The position numbers and the translations under genes were made by a program. This document shows, in pieces, positions 25,684 to 34,974 of a stretch of 64,000 bases of DNA; positions within the stretch are counted from its first letter, which is position 1; the number at the start of each line of letters is the position of its first letter. Origin of the DNA: Variovorax sp. PAMC26660 (GTDB taxonomy: Bacteria > Pseudomonadota > Gammaproteobacteria > Burkholderiales > Burkholderiaceae_C). The stretch is taken from positions 2,843,501 to 2,907,500 of the forward strand of contig NZ_CP060295.1 of NCBI RefSeq assembly GCF_014302995.1, written 5' to 3'. A model generated the notes under the pieces. That model ran no database searches. It saw only the letters and a program-made list of their open reading frames with translations, and had not been told where the DNA came from.

Positions 25684-25783
25684 AATACTAACTTTGACGC
25701 CCGATGGAGGCCATCGATCATCCGCCCCGTCCGGCCGCAGAGCCGGGCAAAAAAACAGCCGACATACAACGCGGAGACTTTCG

Positions 25784-27121
25784 ATGACCCTTTCTTCCGG
25801 TGCCCACCCCGTGGACGAAGTGCTGCCCCCGCAGCAGATGGCAACCTACGGGCTGCAGCATGTGCTGGTGCTCTATGCGGGCGCGGTGGCCGTGCCGCTG
25901 ATCCTGGGCAGCGCGCTCGGGCTCACGCAGGCGCAGGTCGTGACGCTGATCAATGCCAACCTGCTGACCTCCGGCATTGCCACGCTGATCCAGACCCTGG
26001 GTTTCTGGAAGTTCGGCGCGCGGCTGCCGCTGGTGCAGGCCTGCTCGTTCATCGCGCTGGCGCCGATGATCATGATCGGCAAGGAATACGGCCTGCCTTA
26101 TGTGTTCGGCGCCGTCATCGCCGGCGGCGCCATCACGGTGCTGCTGGCGCCGGTGATCAGCCGGCTGCTGCGCTTTTTTCCGCCAGTGGTCATCGGCAGC
26201 CTCATCACCGTGATCGGCATTTCGCTGATGCCGGCTGCCGCGATCTGGCTGGGCGGCGGCAACCCGGATGCGGCCGACTTCGGCAGCGTGCAGAACCTGC
26301 TGCTGGGCCTTGCGACCATTGCCATCACGCTGTTCGTCTATGCGCGGTTCAGCGGCTTCGTCGGCAACCTCGCGGTGCTGCTGGGGCTGATTGCGGGCAC
26401 GGCGATTGCAGCGGCCTTCGGGCTCACCGATTTCGTGCAGGTGGGCCATGCGGCGTGGTTCGAGGTGAGCGCGCCTTTCGCATTCGGCCTGCCCGCGTTC
26501 GGGCTGGCTCCCATCCTGATCATGACGCTCGCGATGCTGGTCATCATGGCCGAGACCACTGGCAACTGCCTGGCCATCGGGCAGATCGTCGGTCGTCCGT
26601 CGACCCAGGCGACGCTGGGCAACGCCTTTCGTGCCGATGGGTTGTCGACCATGATCGGCGGCGTCTTCAACAGCTTTCCCTACAACGCCTTCACGCAGAA
26701 CACCGGACTCATCGCGCTGTCGGGCATCAAGAGCCGCTACGTGGTGGCCTCGGCGGGCGCCATCATGGTGCTGATGGGGTTGTTTCCCAAGCTCGGTGCA
26801 TTGATCGCCTCGGTGCCGCGGCCGGTGCTCGGCGGCTGCGCGATCGTGATGTTCGGCATGACGACGGTGGCGGGCATCCAGGAACTCTCGCGCGTCAAGT
26901 TCGAAGGCACGCGCAACGCGATCATCGTGGCCGTGTCGGTGAGCGTGGGCGTGCTGCCGATGTCGTTCCCCGCGCTGTTCGCGCATGCCAGCGGCCCGCT
27001 CAAGCTGGTGCTCGAAAGCGGCATCTTCCTGGGTGCGATCACGGCGGTGCTGCTCAATCTGCTGCTGAACCGGGGGGCGGCGACGGTGACCGAAGAAGCA
27101 CCCGTTGCCGTGGTGCACTGA
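25784..27121 (+). CDS. NCS2-family nucleobase (xanthine/uracil) permease
   Basis: This 445-residue inner-membrane symporter has about fourteen hydrophobic segments. It starts PPQQMATYGLQHVLVLYAGAV and contains the family motif region AETTGNCLAIGQIVGRP (helix 8) and NSFPYNAFTQNTGLIALSGIKSRYV (helix 10). The helix-10 motif is of the purine (xanthine/urate) branch rather than uracil. The ATG at 25784 follows GCGGAGACTTTCG. A deaminase gene follows after 40 bp, supporting purine uptake. Confidence 0.92.
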   Translation: MTLSSGAHPVDEVLPPQQMATYGLQHVLVLYAGAVAVPLILGSALGLTQAQVVTLINANLLTSGIATLIQTLGFWKFGARLPLVQACSFIALAPMIMIGKEYGLPYVFGAVIAGGAITVLLAPVISRLLRFFPPVVIGSLITVIGISLMPAAAIWLGGGNPDAADFGSVQNLLLGLATIAITLFVYARFSGFVGNLAVLLGLIAGTAIAAAFGLTDFVQVGHAAWFEVSAPFAFGLPAFGLAPILIMTLAMLVIMAETTGNCLAIGQIVGRPSTQATLGNAFRADGLSTMIGGVFNSFPYNAFTQNTGLIALSGIKSRYVVASAGAIMVLMGLFPKLGALIASVPRPVLGGCAIVMFGMTTVAGIQELSRVKFEGTRNAIIVAVSVSVGVLPMSFPALFAHASGPLKLVLESGIFLGAITAVLLNLLLNRGAATVTEEAPVAVVH

Positions 27122-27161
27122 TCCAGACAAATCTTTTTTCTCTTGACGAAGCTCTACTGAC

Positions 27162-27683
27162 ATGAACCACAGCCCACCCAACGCCACGCCCGCCAACCTG
27201 TCCACGCGCGACCTCGAACTGCTGCGCATGACGATCGCGCTGTCGGAAGAATCGAAGGCCCGTGGCCGCCATCCCTTTGCCGCGCTGGTGGCCGACGAGC
27301 ACGGCGAAGTCGTCGTGACGGCCGGCAACAACTCGATGCCCCCCGAGGGCGACCCCACGCAGCACGCCGAGCTGGTCGCGGCCGCGCAGGCGGCGCGCCT
27401 GCGCACGCCGGAGCAACTGGCCCGCTGCACGCTGTTCACCAGCGCCGAGCCCTGCTGCATGTGCGCCGGCGCCATCTACTGGACGAACATCGGCCGCGTG
27501 GTCTATGCGCTTTCCGAACATGCGCTGCTCGGCCTGACCGGCGACCATCCGGAAAACCCGACCTTCTCGCTGCCTTGCCGCGAGGTCTTCGTGCGTGGTC
27601 AGCGGCGCGTCGAAGTGGTGGGGCCGCTGCTCGAAGACGAAGCCGCGGCGCCGCATCGCGGCTTCTGGACCGCAGGCCATTGA
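27162..27683 (+). CDS. cytidine deaminase-fold nucleoside/guanine deaminase
   Basis: This 173-residue zinc deaminase has HAE at 68-70 (zinc His and proton-shuttle Glu) and PCCMC at 97-101 (zinc cysteines), in the layout of small guanine deaminases and TadA-like enzymes. With a purine permease directly upstream, deamination of guanine to xanthine (or of a related base) is the best guess. It could also act on another amino-purine. Its length is typical of the stand-alone family. Confidence 0.88.
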   Translation: MNHSPPNATPANLSTRDLELLRMTIALSEESKARGRHPFAALVADEHGEVVVTAGNNSMPPEGDPTQHAELVAAAQAARLRTPEQLARCTLFTSAEPCCMCAGAIYWTNIGRVVYALSEHALLGLTGDHPENPTFSLPCREVFVRGQRRVEVVGPLLEDEAAAPHRGFWTAGH

Positions 27684-27755
27684 CGCACCGGCTGCGTGTT
27701 TTCCGCCGTGCCTCGAAATGCCAGAGTGGATAGACTGGCGTTTTGAGACCACGCC

Positions 27756-28958
27756 ATGAAACTCATTGATTCCCTCGTCACGCAGGCGGCCGGCATTGCC
27801 GCCGTCCGACGTGACCTCCACGCCCACCCCGAACTCTGCTTCGAAGAAGTCCGCACCGCTGATGTGGTGGCAGGCAAGCTCACCGAATGGGGCATTCCCA
27901 TCCACCGGGGGCTCGGCACCACCGGCGTGGTCGGCATCATCAAGAACGGCACCAGCCACCGCGCCGTCGGCCTGCGCGCCGACATGGACGCGCTGCCCGT
28001 CACCGAACTCAACACCTTCGCCCACGCCAGCCAGCACCACGGCAAGATGCACGCCTGCGGCCACGACGGCCACACGGCCATGCTGCTCGCAGCCGCGCAG
28101 CACCTGGCCAAGAACCGCAACTTCGACGGCACCGTCTACCTGATCTTCCAGCCGGCCGAAGAGGGCGGCGGCGGTGCCCGCGAAATGATCAAGGAAGGGC
28201 TGTTCGAGCAGTTCCCCATGGACGCCGTGTTCGGCATGCACAACTGGCCCGGCATGGCCGCCGGCCAGTTCGCCGTGAGCCCCGGCCCGGTGATGGCGTC
28301 GGGCAACAAGTTCTACCTCAACGTGATCGGCAAGGGCGGCCACGCCGCGCTGCCGCAGACCGGCATCGACCCGGTGCCGATCGCCTGCGAGATCGTGCAG
28401 GCCTTCCAGACCATCCTGACGCGCAAGATGAAGCCGACCGATTCGGCCGTGATCTCGGTCACCACCATCCACGCGGGCGAAACCAACAACGTGATTCCCG
28501 ACAACTGCGAGCTGTCGGGCACCGTGCGCACCTTCTCGCTCGACGTGCTGGACATGATCGAGGCGAAGATGAAGCAGGTCTCGGAGCACATCTGCGCGGC
28601 GCATGACGCCACCTGCGACTTCCGCTTCGAGCGCTACTACCCGCCGACCATCAACACCGAGGCCGAGGCCAACTTCGCGCGCCGCGTGATGGGCGACATC
28701 GTCGGTGCCGAGAACGTGCTCAAGCAGGAAGCCGCCATGACCTCGGAAGACTTCGCCTTCATGCTGCAGGCCAAGCCCGGTGCCTATGCCTTCATCGGCA
28801 ACGGCGACGGCGCGCACCGCGACGTGCACCACGGCGAAGGCCCGTGCACGCTGCACAACGCGAGTTACGACTTCAACGACGACCTCATTCCATTGGGCGC
28901 CACCTGCTGGGTGCAGATCGCCGAGCAGTTCCTCAAGCCCGGCGGGGGCGCCCCATGA
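27756..28958 (+). CDS. M20 family amidohydrolase (hippurate hydrolase type)
   Basis: This 400-residue metallohydrolase has RRDLHAHPELCFEE, the metal motif CGHDGH (101-106), the QPAEEGGGGARE catalytic glutamate region and MHNWPG. The family releases acids from N-acyl amino acids, such as benzoyl-glycine or indole-acetyl conjugates. Its stop overlaps the ATG of the next gene by 4 bp, so it is translationally coupled to the M14-like peptidase. Confidence 0.92.
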   Translation: MKLIDSLVTQAAGIAAVRRDLHAHPELCFEEVRTADVVAGKLTEWGIPIHRGLGTTGVVGIIKNGTSHRAVGLRADMDALPVTELNTFAHASQHHGKMHACGHDGHTAMLLAAAQHLAKNRNFDGTVYLIFQPAEEGGGGAREMIKEGLFEQFPMDAVFGMHNWPGMAAGQFAVSPGPVMASGNKFYLNVIGKGGHAALPQTGIDPVPIACEIVQAFQTILTRKMKPTDSAVISVTTIHAGETNNVIPDNCELSGTVRTFSLDVLDMIEAKMKQVSEHICAAHDATCDFRFERYYPPTINTEAEANFARRVMGDIVGAENVLKQEAAMTSEDFAFMLQAKPGAYAFIGNGDGAHRDVHHGEGPCTLHNASYDFNDDLIPLGATCWVQIAEQFLKPGGGAP

Positions 28959-30049
28959 TCGGCATCGCCGAAGCCTTCTCGCCGCGCTACGCGCAGGCGC
29001 GCCAGAAATTCCTTCAAGGCTGCGTGAGTGCCGGCCTCACGGTCGAGCCGCATGCGCACCCGCTCAAGGGCCGCGACGGTGAAGACCTGTCGATGGACGT
29101 GGCGCTCGACGGCGATGCCAATGCCGAGCATCTGCTGATCGTCACCAGCGCCTGCCACGGCGTCGAAGGCCATTGCGGCAGCGGCGTGCAGGTGTTCGCG
29201 CTGCACGACGCCGAATGGCGAGAGAAGGCCAGGGCGCAGGGTGTGGCGGTGCTGTATGTGCACGCGCTGAACCCGCACGGTTTTTCTTATGGCCGACGTG
29301 TCACGCAAGAGAACGTCGACTTGAACCGCAACTTCATCGACTTCTCCAAGCCGGTGCCGGTGAACGAGCCCTACGCCAAGCTGCATGCGCTGTTGTTGCC
29401 CGACACCTGGCCGCCCACGCCAGACAACCAGGCCGCGATTGCGAAGTGGATCGACAAGCACGGCGCCACCGCCTACCAGGCGGCCGTCACCAGCGGCCAG
29501 TACCAGTTCGACGACGGCCTGTTCTTCGGCGGCAAGGCGCCGACCTGGAGCAACAAGACCATTCGCGAAGTGCTGCGCCGCCATGCGGGCCGCGCGCGCC
29601 GCGTGGCCTGGATCGACCTGCACACGGGGCTCGGGCCGAACGGTCTGGGCGAGCGCATCTTTGCCTGCAAGGACGACAAGGTCGCCTATGCGCGCGCCAA
29701 TGCCTGGTGGGGCACGCCTGCGGAGCCGGTCACGTCGATCTACGATGGCTCGTCGACCTCGGCGCTGTTGCGTGGGTTGATGTGGGACGCCATGTATGAG
29801 GAGTGCCCGCAGGCCGAGTACACCGGCATCGCGCTCGAATACGGCACGTTGCCGATGATCGAAGTGACCGGTGCGCTGCGTGCCGACCACTGGCTGCACA
29901 AGCACCCGGAAGCACCGTCCGATCTGGCCGATGGCATTCGCGCGCGGATGGTCGAGGCCTTTTATACGGACACCGATGCGTGGCGTGGGCAGATCGTCAG
30001 CCAGGCTCGGCAGGCGATGTTTCAGGCTGTGGATGGGCTTGCTGGCTGA
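28955..30049 (+). CDS. M14-like (DUF2817) metallopeptidase
   Basis: This 364-residue protein of the DUF2817 branch of zinc carboxypeptidases has the conserved TSACHGVEGHCGSGVQ (metal ligands within HGVEGH), HALNPHGFSYGRRVTQENVDLNRNF and WIDLHTGLG. The ATG at 28955 is within the TGA of the M20 gene (ATGA). The strict coupling suggests the two hydrolases attack the same peptide or N-acyl substrate in succession. No signal peptide is seen, so it is probably cytoplasmic. Confidence 0.9.
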   Translation: MIGIAEAFSPRYAQARQKFLQGCVSAGLTVEPHAHPLKGRDGEDLSMDVALDGDANAEHLLIVTSACHGVEGHCGSGVQVFALHDAEWREKARAQGVAVLYVHALNPHGFSYGRRVTQENVDLNRNFIDFSKPVPVNEPYAKLHALLLPDTWPPTPDNQAAIAKWIDKHGATAYQAAVTSGQYQFDDGLFFGGKAPTWSNKTIREVLRRHAGRARRVAWIDLHTGLGPNGLGERIFACKDDKVAYARANAWWGTPAEPVTSIYDGSSTSALLRGLMWDAMYEECPQAEYTGIALEYGTLPMIEVTGALRADHWLHKHPEAPSDLADGIRARMVEAFYTDTDAWRGQIVSQARQAMFQAVDGLAG

Positions 30050-30086
30050 GCCTTTTTGATTTGATGCGTTGAATTGGGGTGCTGCC

Positions 30087-30336
30087 GTTCAGGGCGTCGC
30101 TCCCGCCGACACGGTGCTCTTTTTCGCGAATGTCCCCCGCTTCGCTCCTCCTTTATTTCGCGAAAAAGAGCCCCGTATCGACGTGAGCGCTCAGAGCGGT
30201 CGTTGATCGCAGGATCAATAGCAGCGTGCCTCTGTGCGAATGACACCGGGTGCTCCCCGCAGCGAAATAAAGGAGGAGCGAAGCGGGGGACATTCGCGGA
30301 GGGGAGCACCCGGTGTCATTCGCACCCGCCCTGAAC
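30087..30336 (+). repeat. dispersed 250-bp double-hairpin element, copy 3
   Basis: Termini are GTTCAGGGCG and CGCCCTGAAC. It lies 37 bp after the M14 gene stop and 84 bp before the oxidoreductase gene, on the same strand as both. In the right hairpin both arms differ from copy 1 in matching fashion (GACACCGGG pairs CCCGGTGTC; copy 1 has GACGCCAGG with CCTGGTGTC). The centre has TGATCGCAGGATCA. Confidence 0.92.
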
Positions 30337-30420
30337 AAGCGGCGCCACGAATGCCCCAACGGCCGTCATCGTGAAAACCTCCCTCTGTGCTTTGGTTTGC
30401 GCACAAATTAGACTCGCCCG

Positions 30421-32481
30421 ATGGCCCACGCACCGGATACCTTGCTCGAAGAAGCACCCCAGACCGCAACGTCCACCGTGCTGGGGGCCTGCCCCCACGA
30501 CTGCCCGGACACCTGCGCGCTCGTCACCACCGTCAAGGACGGTGTCGCCGTGAAGTTGCAGGGCAATGCCGCCCACTCGCACACCGGTGGCGTGCTGTGC
30601 ACCAAGGTGTCGCGCTACATCGAGCGCAACGACCATGCCGAACGGCTGGTGCAGCCCCTCAAACGCGTCGGCCCCAAGGGCAGCGGCCAGTTCGAGCCGG
30701 TGTCGTGGGATGCCGCGCTGGACGACATCGCCGCGCAACTTCGGTCATTGCAGGGCAATTCTGAAGAAATTCTTCCCTACAGCTACGCGGGCACCATGGG
30801 GCTGGTGCAAGGCGAATCGATGGACCGGCGCTTCTTCCACAAGCTGGGCGCCACGCTGCTGGACCGTACGATCTGCTCGATGGCTGGCGGCGAGGCCATG
30901 GTCTACACGCTGGGCGCCAAGGTCGGCATGCGGATCGAGTTCTTCGCCGAAGCCAAGCTGATCCTCATCTGGGGCAGCAACTCCATCGCCAGCAACCTGC
31001 ATTTCTGGCGCCATGCGCAGGCCGCCAAGCGCGCCGGTGCACGGCTGGTGTGCATCGACCCGCGCAAGACCGAAACCGCCGACAAGTGCGACGAACACAT
31101 CGCGCTGCTGCCCGGCACCGACGCCGCGCTGGCGCTGGCACTGATGCACGAGCTGATCGTGCATGACTGGCTCGACCACGACTACATCGCTCAACACACG
31201 CTGGGCTGGGAACAGTTGCGCGAGCGTGCGCTGCAGTGGCCGCCTTCGCGTGCGGCGCAAGTCTGCGGCGTGCCCGAAGAACAGATCGTGGCGCTGGCCC
31301 AGGCCTACGGCACCACCAAGCCAGCCGCGATCCGCTTGAACTACGGCATGCAGCGCGTGCGCGGCGGCGGCAACGCGGCCCGCGCCATCGCCTGCCTGCC
31401 CGCGCTGGTGGGTGCGTGGCGCGACCGCGCGGGTGGCCTGCTGCTGAGCAGCTCGGGCCACTACCCGGTCGACCGCGCCGCGTTGCAGCGGCCCGACCTG
31501 CTGGCCGGCCGCCGGCCGCGCACCGTCAACATGAGCACCATTGGCGACGCGCTGCTCGACACCGCCAAGCCGGTAAAGGCCATCGTGGTCTACAACAGCA
31601 ACCCCGTTGCCGTGGCGCCCGAGTCGGCCAAGGTGGTGGCGGGCTTCGCGCGCGAAGACCTGTTCACCGTGGTGCTGGAGCAGTTCCGCACCGACACCGC
31701 CGATTACGCCGACTACCTGCTGCCCGCCACCACGCAACTGGAGCACTGGGACATCCACTGCAGCTACGGCCACACCGACGTGCTGCTCAACCGCCCGGCC
31801 GTGGCGCCGCGCGGTGAGGCCCGCAGCAACGCCTGGGTGTTTCGCGAACTCGCGCGCCGCATGGGCTTCGACGAGCCCTGCTTCTCGGAGAGCGACGAAT
31901 CGCTGTGCCGCACCGCCTTTGCCGAAGACACCATTGACTTCGCGCAGTTGCTTGCGCAGGGCTTCACCACGGTGAAGCTGCCCGATGCGCCCTTTGCCGA
32001 AGGCAAGTTCCCAACGCCCTCGGGCCGCTGCGAATTCTTCAGTGGGCGCCTGCAGGCCATGGGCATGGACGGCCTGCCCGACCACGTGCCCAACTGGGAG
32101 CCCGCCGGCAGCTCGACCGAGTTCCCGCTCGCGATGATCTCGCCGCCCGCGCGCAACTTTCTCAACTCGACCTTCGTCAATGTGACGAGCTTGCGCGCCA
32201 TCGAAGTCGAGCCGCTGCTCGAAATCCACGAGGCCGATGCCGCCGCGCGCGGCATCGAGGACGGCGCCACCGTGCGCGTGTTCAACAAGCGCGGCGAGCA
32301 CCGCTGCCGCGCCGAGGTCTCGCGCCGTGCGCGCCAGGGCGTGGTGCACGGCATGGGCATCTGGTGGCGCAAGCTCGGCATGGACGGCACCAACGTCAAC
32401 GAACTCACCAGCCAGCGCCTGACCGACATCGGCCGCGGACCCACTTTCTACGACTGTCTGGTGCAAGTCGAAAAAGCATGA
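30421..32481 (+). CDS. molybdopterin oxidoreductase (DMSO reductase superfamily)
   Basis: This 686-residue molybdenum enzyme has an N-terminal [4Fe-4S] site with spaced cysteines CPHDCPDTC and a fourth in GVLC. Molybdopterin-binding domains follow (YAGTMGLVQGESMDRRF, IWGSNSIASNLHFW, CIDPRKTETADKCDEHI) and a C-terminal MGD-binding barrel (ASLRAIEVEPLLEIHEADA region). No Tat leader is seen, so it is probably cytoplasmic. The natural substrate is unknown; no small electron-transfer subunit is adjacent. Its stop overlaps the next gene by 4 bp. Confidence 0.92.
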   Translation: MAHAPDTLLEEAPQTATSTVLGACPHDCPDTCALVTTVKDGVAVKLQGNAAHSHTGGVLCTKVSRYIERNDHAERLVQPLKRVGPKGSGQFEPVSWDAALDDIAAQLRSLQGNSEEILPYSYAGTMGLVQGESMDRRFFHKLGATLLDRTICSMAGGEAMVYTLGAKVGMRIEFFAEAKLILIWGSNSIASNLHFWRHAQAAKRAGARLVCIDPRKTETADKCDEHIALLPGTDAALALALMHELIVHDWLDHDYIAQHTLGWEQLRERALQWPPSRAAQVCGVPEEQIVALAQAYGTTKPAAIRLNYGMQRVRGGGNAARAIACLPALVGAWRDRAGGLLLSSSGHYPVDRAALQRPDLLAGRRPRTVNMSTIGDALLDTAKPVKAIVVYNSNPVAVAPESAKVVAGFAREDLFTVVLEQFRTDTADYADYLLPATTQLEHWDIHCSYGHTDVLLNRPAVAPRGEARSNAWVFRELARRMGFDEPCFSESDESLCRTAFAEDTIDFAQLLAQGFTTVKLPDAPFAEGKFPTPSGRCEFFSGRLQAMGMDGLPDHVPNWEPAGSSTEFPLAMISPPARNFLNSTFVNVTSLRAIEVEPLLEIHEADAAARGIEDGATVRVFNKRGEHRCRAEVSRRARQGVVHGMGIWWRKLGMDGTNVNELTSQRLTDIGRGPTFYDCLVQVEKA

Positions 32482-33608
32482 GGCCGCTGTTTGCCTTGAC
32501 GCTGGCCGGTGCGGCGCTGTTGTCGCTCTCCGGCTGCGCCGACCTCGGCTATTACTGGCAATCCGCCAGTGGCCACATCGGCATCATGCGGGCCGCCAAG
32601 CCCGTGCCCGAATGGCTGGCCGACCCGGCTGTTTCGGCGCCGCTCAAGGCCAAGCTCGAACTCACGCAACGCATCCGCAGTTTCGCCGTGACCGAGCTGG
32701 GCCTGCCCGACAACCCGAGCTACAAGTCGTACGCCGACCTGCACCGCGCCGCCGCCGTGTGGAACGTGGTGGCCGCGCCGCCGTATTCGCTCACGCTCAA
32801 GAGCTGGTGCTTCCCGGTCGCGGGCTGCGTGGGCTATCGCGGTTACTACGACGAAGCTGCGGCCAAGACCGAAGCCGAGGCGCAGAAGAAGCTCGACATG
32901 GAAGTGGCCGTGTACCCCGTGCCCGCGTATTCCACGCTGGGCTGGATGAACTGGGCCGGCGGCGATCCGTTGTTGTCCACCTTCATCGGCTACCCCGAGG
33001 GCGAACTCGCGCGCATCGTGTTCCACGAGCTGGCGCACCAGGTGCTTTACGTGGCGGGCGACACGGTGTTCAACGAGTCCTACGCCACAGCGGTCGAACG
33101 CATCGGCGGCGCGATGTGGCTGCAGCGCGAAGCCGGCGATGCAGCCCGCCGCGAATACACGCAGTTCGATTCGCAACGCCAGGACTTCAGGGCGCTGGCA
33201 CTGAACACCCGTCGCGCGCTGACGCAGGTCTACGAATCGCCGCAAGCCAAGGCCAAGGACTGGGCCGCCGTGGAAGTCATGAAGCAGGCTGCCATGGCCG
33301 ACTTCCGCGCGCGCTATGCCAAGCTGCGCGAGGGCTGGACCGGGCCGCGCCAGGGCGCTTATGACGGCTGGGTGGCGCGCGCCAACAACGCGGCCTTCGG
33401 TGCACAGGGCGCCTACGACGACCTGGTGCCTAGCTTCGAGAAACTTTTCGAGCGCGAGGGCCACGACTGGCCGCGCTTCTACACTGAGGTCCGGCGCATT
33501 TCCCGGCTGCCGACCGAGGAAGAACGCCGCAGCGCGCTGCAGGCGGCCACCGGTATCCTGCAAACCCACAGCGACCACAACGACAAAAACGGAGATCACG
33601 GTGCCTGA
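32478..33608 (+). CDS. zinc aminopeptidase lipoprotein (COG4324 type)
   Basis: This 376-residue exported lipoprotein has its lipobox cysteine at Cys20 (SLSGC), as in the COG4324 putative aminopeptidases. The zinc site HELAH is at 183-187 with a downstream Glu200 in FNESYAT, giving a gluzincin-type ligand set. The start codon lies inside the stop of the molybdopterin enzyme gene (ATGA). The substrate is unknown. Confidence 0.9.
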   Translation: MRPLFALTLAGAALLSLSGCADLGYYWQSASGHIGIMRAAKPVPEWLADPAVSAPLKAKLELTQRIRSFAVTELGLPDNPSYKSYADLHRAAAVWNVVAAPPYSLTLKSWCFPVAGCVGYRGYYDEAAAKTEAEAQKKLDMEVAVYPVPAYSTLGWMNWAGGDPLLSTFIGYPEGELARIVFHELAHQVLYVAGDTVFNESYATAVERIGGAMWLQREAGDAARREYTQFDSQRQDFRALALNTRRALTQVYESPQAKAKDWAAVEVMKQAAMADFRARYAKLREGWTGPRQGAYDGWVARANNAAFGAQGAYDDLVPSFEKLFEREGHDWPRFYTEVRRISRLPTEEERRSALQAATGILQTHSDHNDKNGDHGA

Positions 33609-33915
33609 CATCCATATCGAACGCAACCACACGCTGGGCATTGCCGGCGCACGCGAAGTCGCGCGCCAATGGGTGCAACAGGCCGAGCAGGAGTTCGGCC
33701 TCGAATGCGCTTACACCGAAGGCAAAGACCGAGACACCGCGCAGTTCACCCGCGCCGGCATCGACGGCACTGTCGAGGTCACGGCCAGCACCTTCACGCT
33801 CGATGCCACGCTGGGCTTTCTGTTCAGCAGCTTCAGCGATCAGATCGAGCAGAAGATCACGCGCAACCTCGATGCGCTGCTCGACGCTCCTCAGGGCGGC
33901 AGCCGCTTCGCCTGA
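33601..33915 (+). CDS. polyhydroxyalkanoic acid system family protein
   Basis: This 104-residue protein resembles the PHA_gran_rgn family (IHIERNHTLGIAGAREVARQWVQQAEQEFGL, VEVTASTFTLDATLGFLFSSF), small proteins found with poly-hydroxyalkanoate genes. Start is GTG at 33601 with GGAG nine bases before; it overlaps the aminopeptidase gene end by 8 bp. A phasin gene lies 12 kb away, so this strain probably stores PHA. Confidence 0.85.
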   Translation: MPDIHIERNHTLGIAGAREVARQWVQQAEQEFGLECAYTEGKDRDTAQFTRAGIDGTVEVTASTFTLDATLGFLFSSFSDQIEQKITRNLDALLDAPQGGSRFA

Positions 33916-33933
33916 GCGGCTTCCTTCTTTCTT

Positions 33934-34671
33934 TCAGACGATGGTGTAGCCGCCGTCCACCGGCAGCGCGACACCGCTCACCATCGACGCGCCGTCGCTC
34001 AGCAGGAACAGGATCGGCGCGACCACTTCTTCCACCTGCGCGAAGCGACCCAGCGGAATGCCCCGGATCGCCGCTGCGCTCTTGACCGGATCGGCCCAGG
34101 CCTGTTCGGCCATCGGCGTGAGCGTGACGGTGGGGTTCACGCTGTTCACGCGAATGCCGTGCGGTCCGAATTCGAGGCACAACGAGCGCGTGATCGCATC
34201 CATCGCGGCCTTCGAGGCGCAGTAGCAAAGATGCGCGTCGAGCGCCACCAGTGCGGCCTGGCTCGACACATTGACGATGCTGCCGCGCACGCCGGCCGCG
34301 ATCATGGCCTTGCCGCAGCGCGAGGCCACCAATGCCGCCGCGCGTGCATTGACGGCCATCACGGCATCGAAGTTCTCGGCCTGCAGGTCGAGTGCCGATT
34401 CGAGCAGGGCTATGCCGGCGCAGTTCACCACGAGGTCGAAGGCTGGCAATGTCGCGAGTGCGCTTTCCAGCGCGGGGGCGTCGGCCACGTCGAGTGCCAG
34501 CGGCGTGCAATTGGCTTCAGTGTGCAGTGCTTCCAACGCGGCCGCGTTGCGTCCTATGGCGGTGACCTGCGCGCCTGACTGCGCGAGCCGTACCGCCACT
34601 GCGCGGCCGATGCCGCTGCTCGCACCGGTCACGAGTGCGCGCTTGCCTGAGAAGTCGAAGGAGGTGGTCAT
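33934..34671 (-). CDS. SDR polyol/carbonyl reductase of the sugar operon
   Basis: This 245-residue classical SDR has TGASSGIGRA (NAD(P) site), NCAGI, the catalytic serine in NVSSQAAL and YCASK (Tyr-x3-Lys). It resembles L-xylulose reductase/carbonyl reductase-type enzymes. The start at 34671 removes a 16-residue stretch that is read from the 5' flank. It ends the polyol operon, after a dispersed repeat that separates it from the kinase gene. It likely interconverts a ketose and a sugar alcohol. Confidence 0.9.
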   Translation of the reverse strand: MTTSFDFSGKRALVTGASSGIGRAVAVRLAQSGAQVTAIGRNAAALEALHTEANCTPLALDVADAPALESALATLPAFDLVVNCAGIALLESALDLQAENFDAVMAVNARAAALVASRCGKAMIAAGVRGSIVNVSSQAALVALDAHLCYCASKAAMDAITRSLCLEFGPHGIRVNSVNPTVTLTPMAEQAWADPVKSAAAIRGIPLGRFAQVEEVVAPILFLLSDGASMVSGVALPVDGGYTIV

Positions 34672-34695
34672 GTCAGTGGGTCTATTTGATGTTGT

Positions 34696-34945
34696 GTTCA
34701 GGGCGGGTGCGAATGACACCAGGAGCTCCCCTCCGCGAATGTCCCCCGCTTCGCTCCTCCTTTATTTCGCTGCGGGGAGCACCCGGTGTCATTCGCACCT
34801 AGGCACGCTGCTGGTGTGCAGCCGATCAACGACCGCTCTGACCGCTCACGCCGATACGGGGCTCTTTTTCGCGAAATAAAGGAGGAGCGAAGCGGGGGAC
34901 ATTCGCGAAAAAGAGCACCGTGTCGGCGTGAGTGCCGCCCCGAAC
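34696..34945 (-). repeat. dispersed 250-bp double-hairpin element, copy 4
   Basis: It is inverted with respect to copies 1-3. On the minus strand its leading end is 29 bp after the FGGY kinase stop. The other end lies 24 bp before the SDR start, so it fills the kinase-SDR gap. Termini are GTTCAGGGCG at 34696 and GCCGCCCCGAAC ending 34945. Both long hairpins are intact. Confidence 0.92.
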
Positions 34946-34974
34946 AGCGGCGCCTCAAATCGAAAGAAAAGAGT

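Noticed and set aside
25654..25783. Purine riboswitch before the NCS2 permease
   Set aside because: There is no three-way-junction or conserved purine aptamer core, and a LysR gene already explains regulation.
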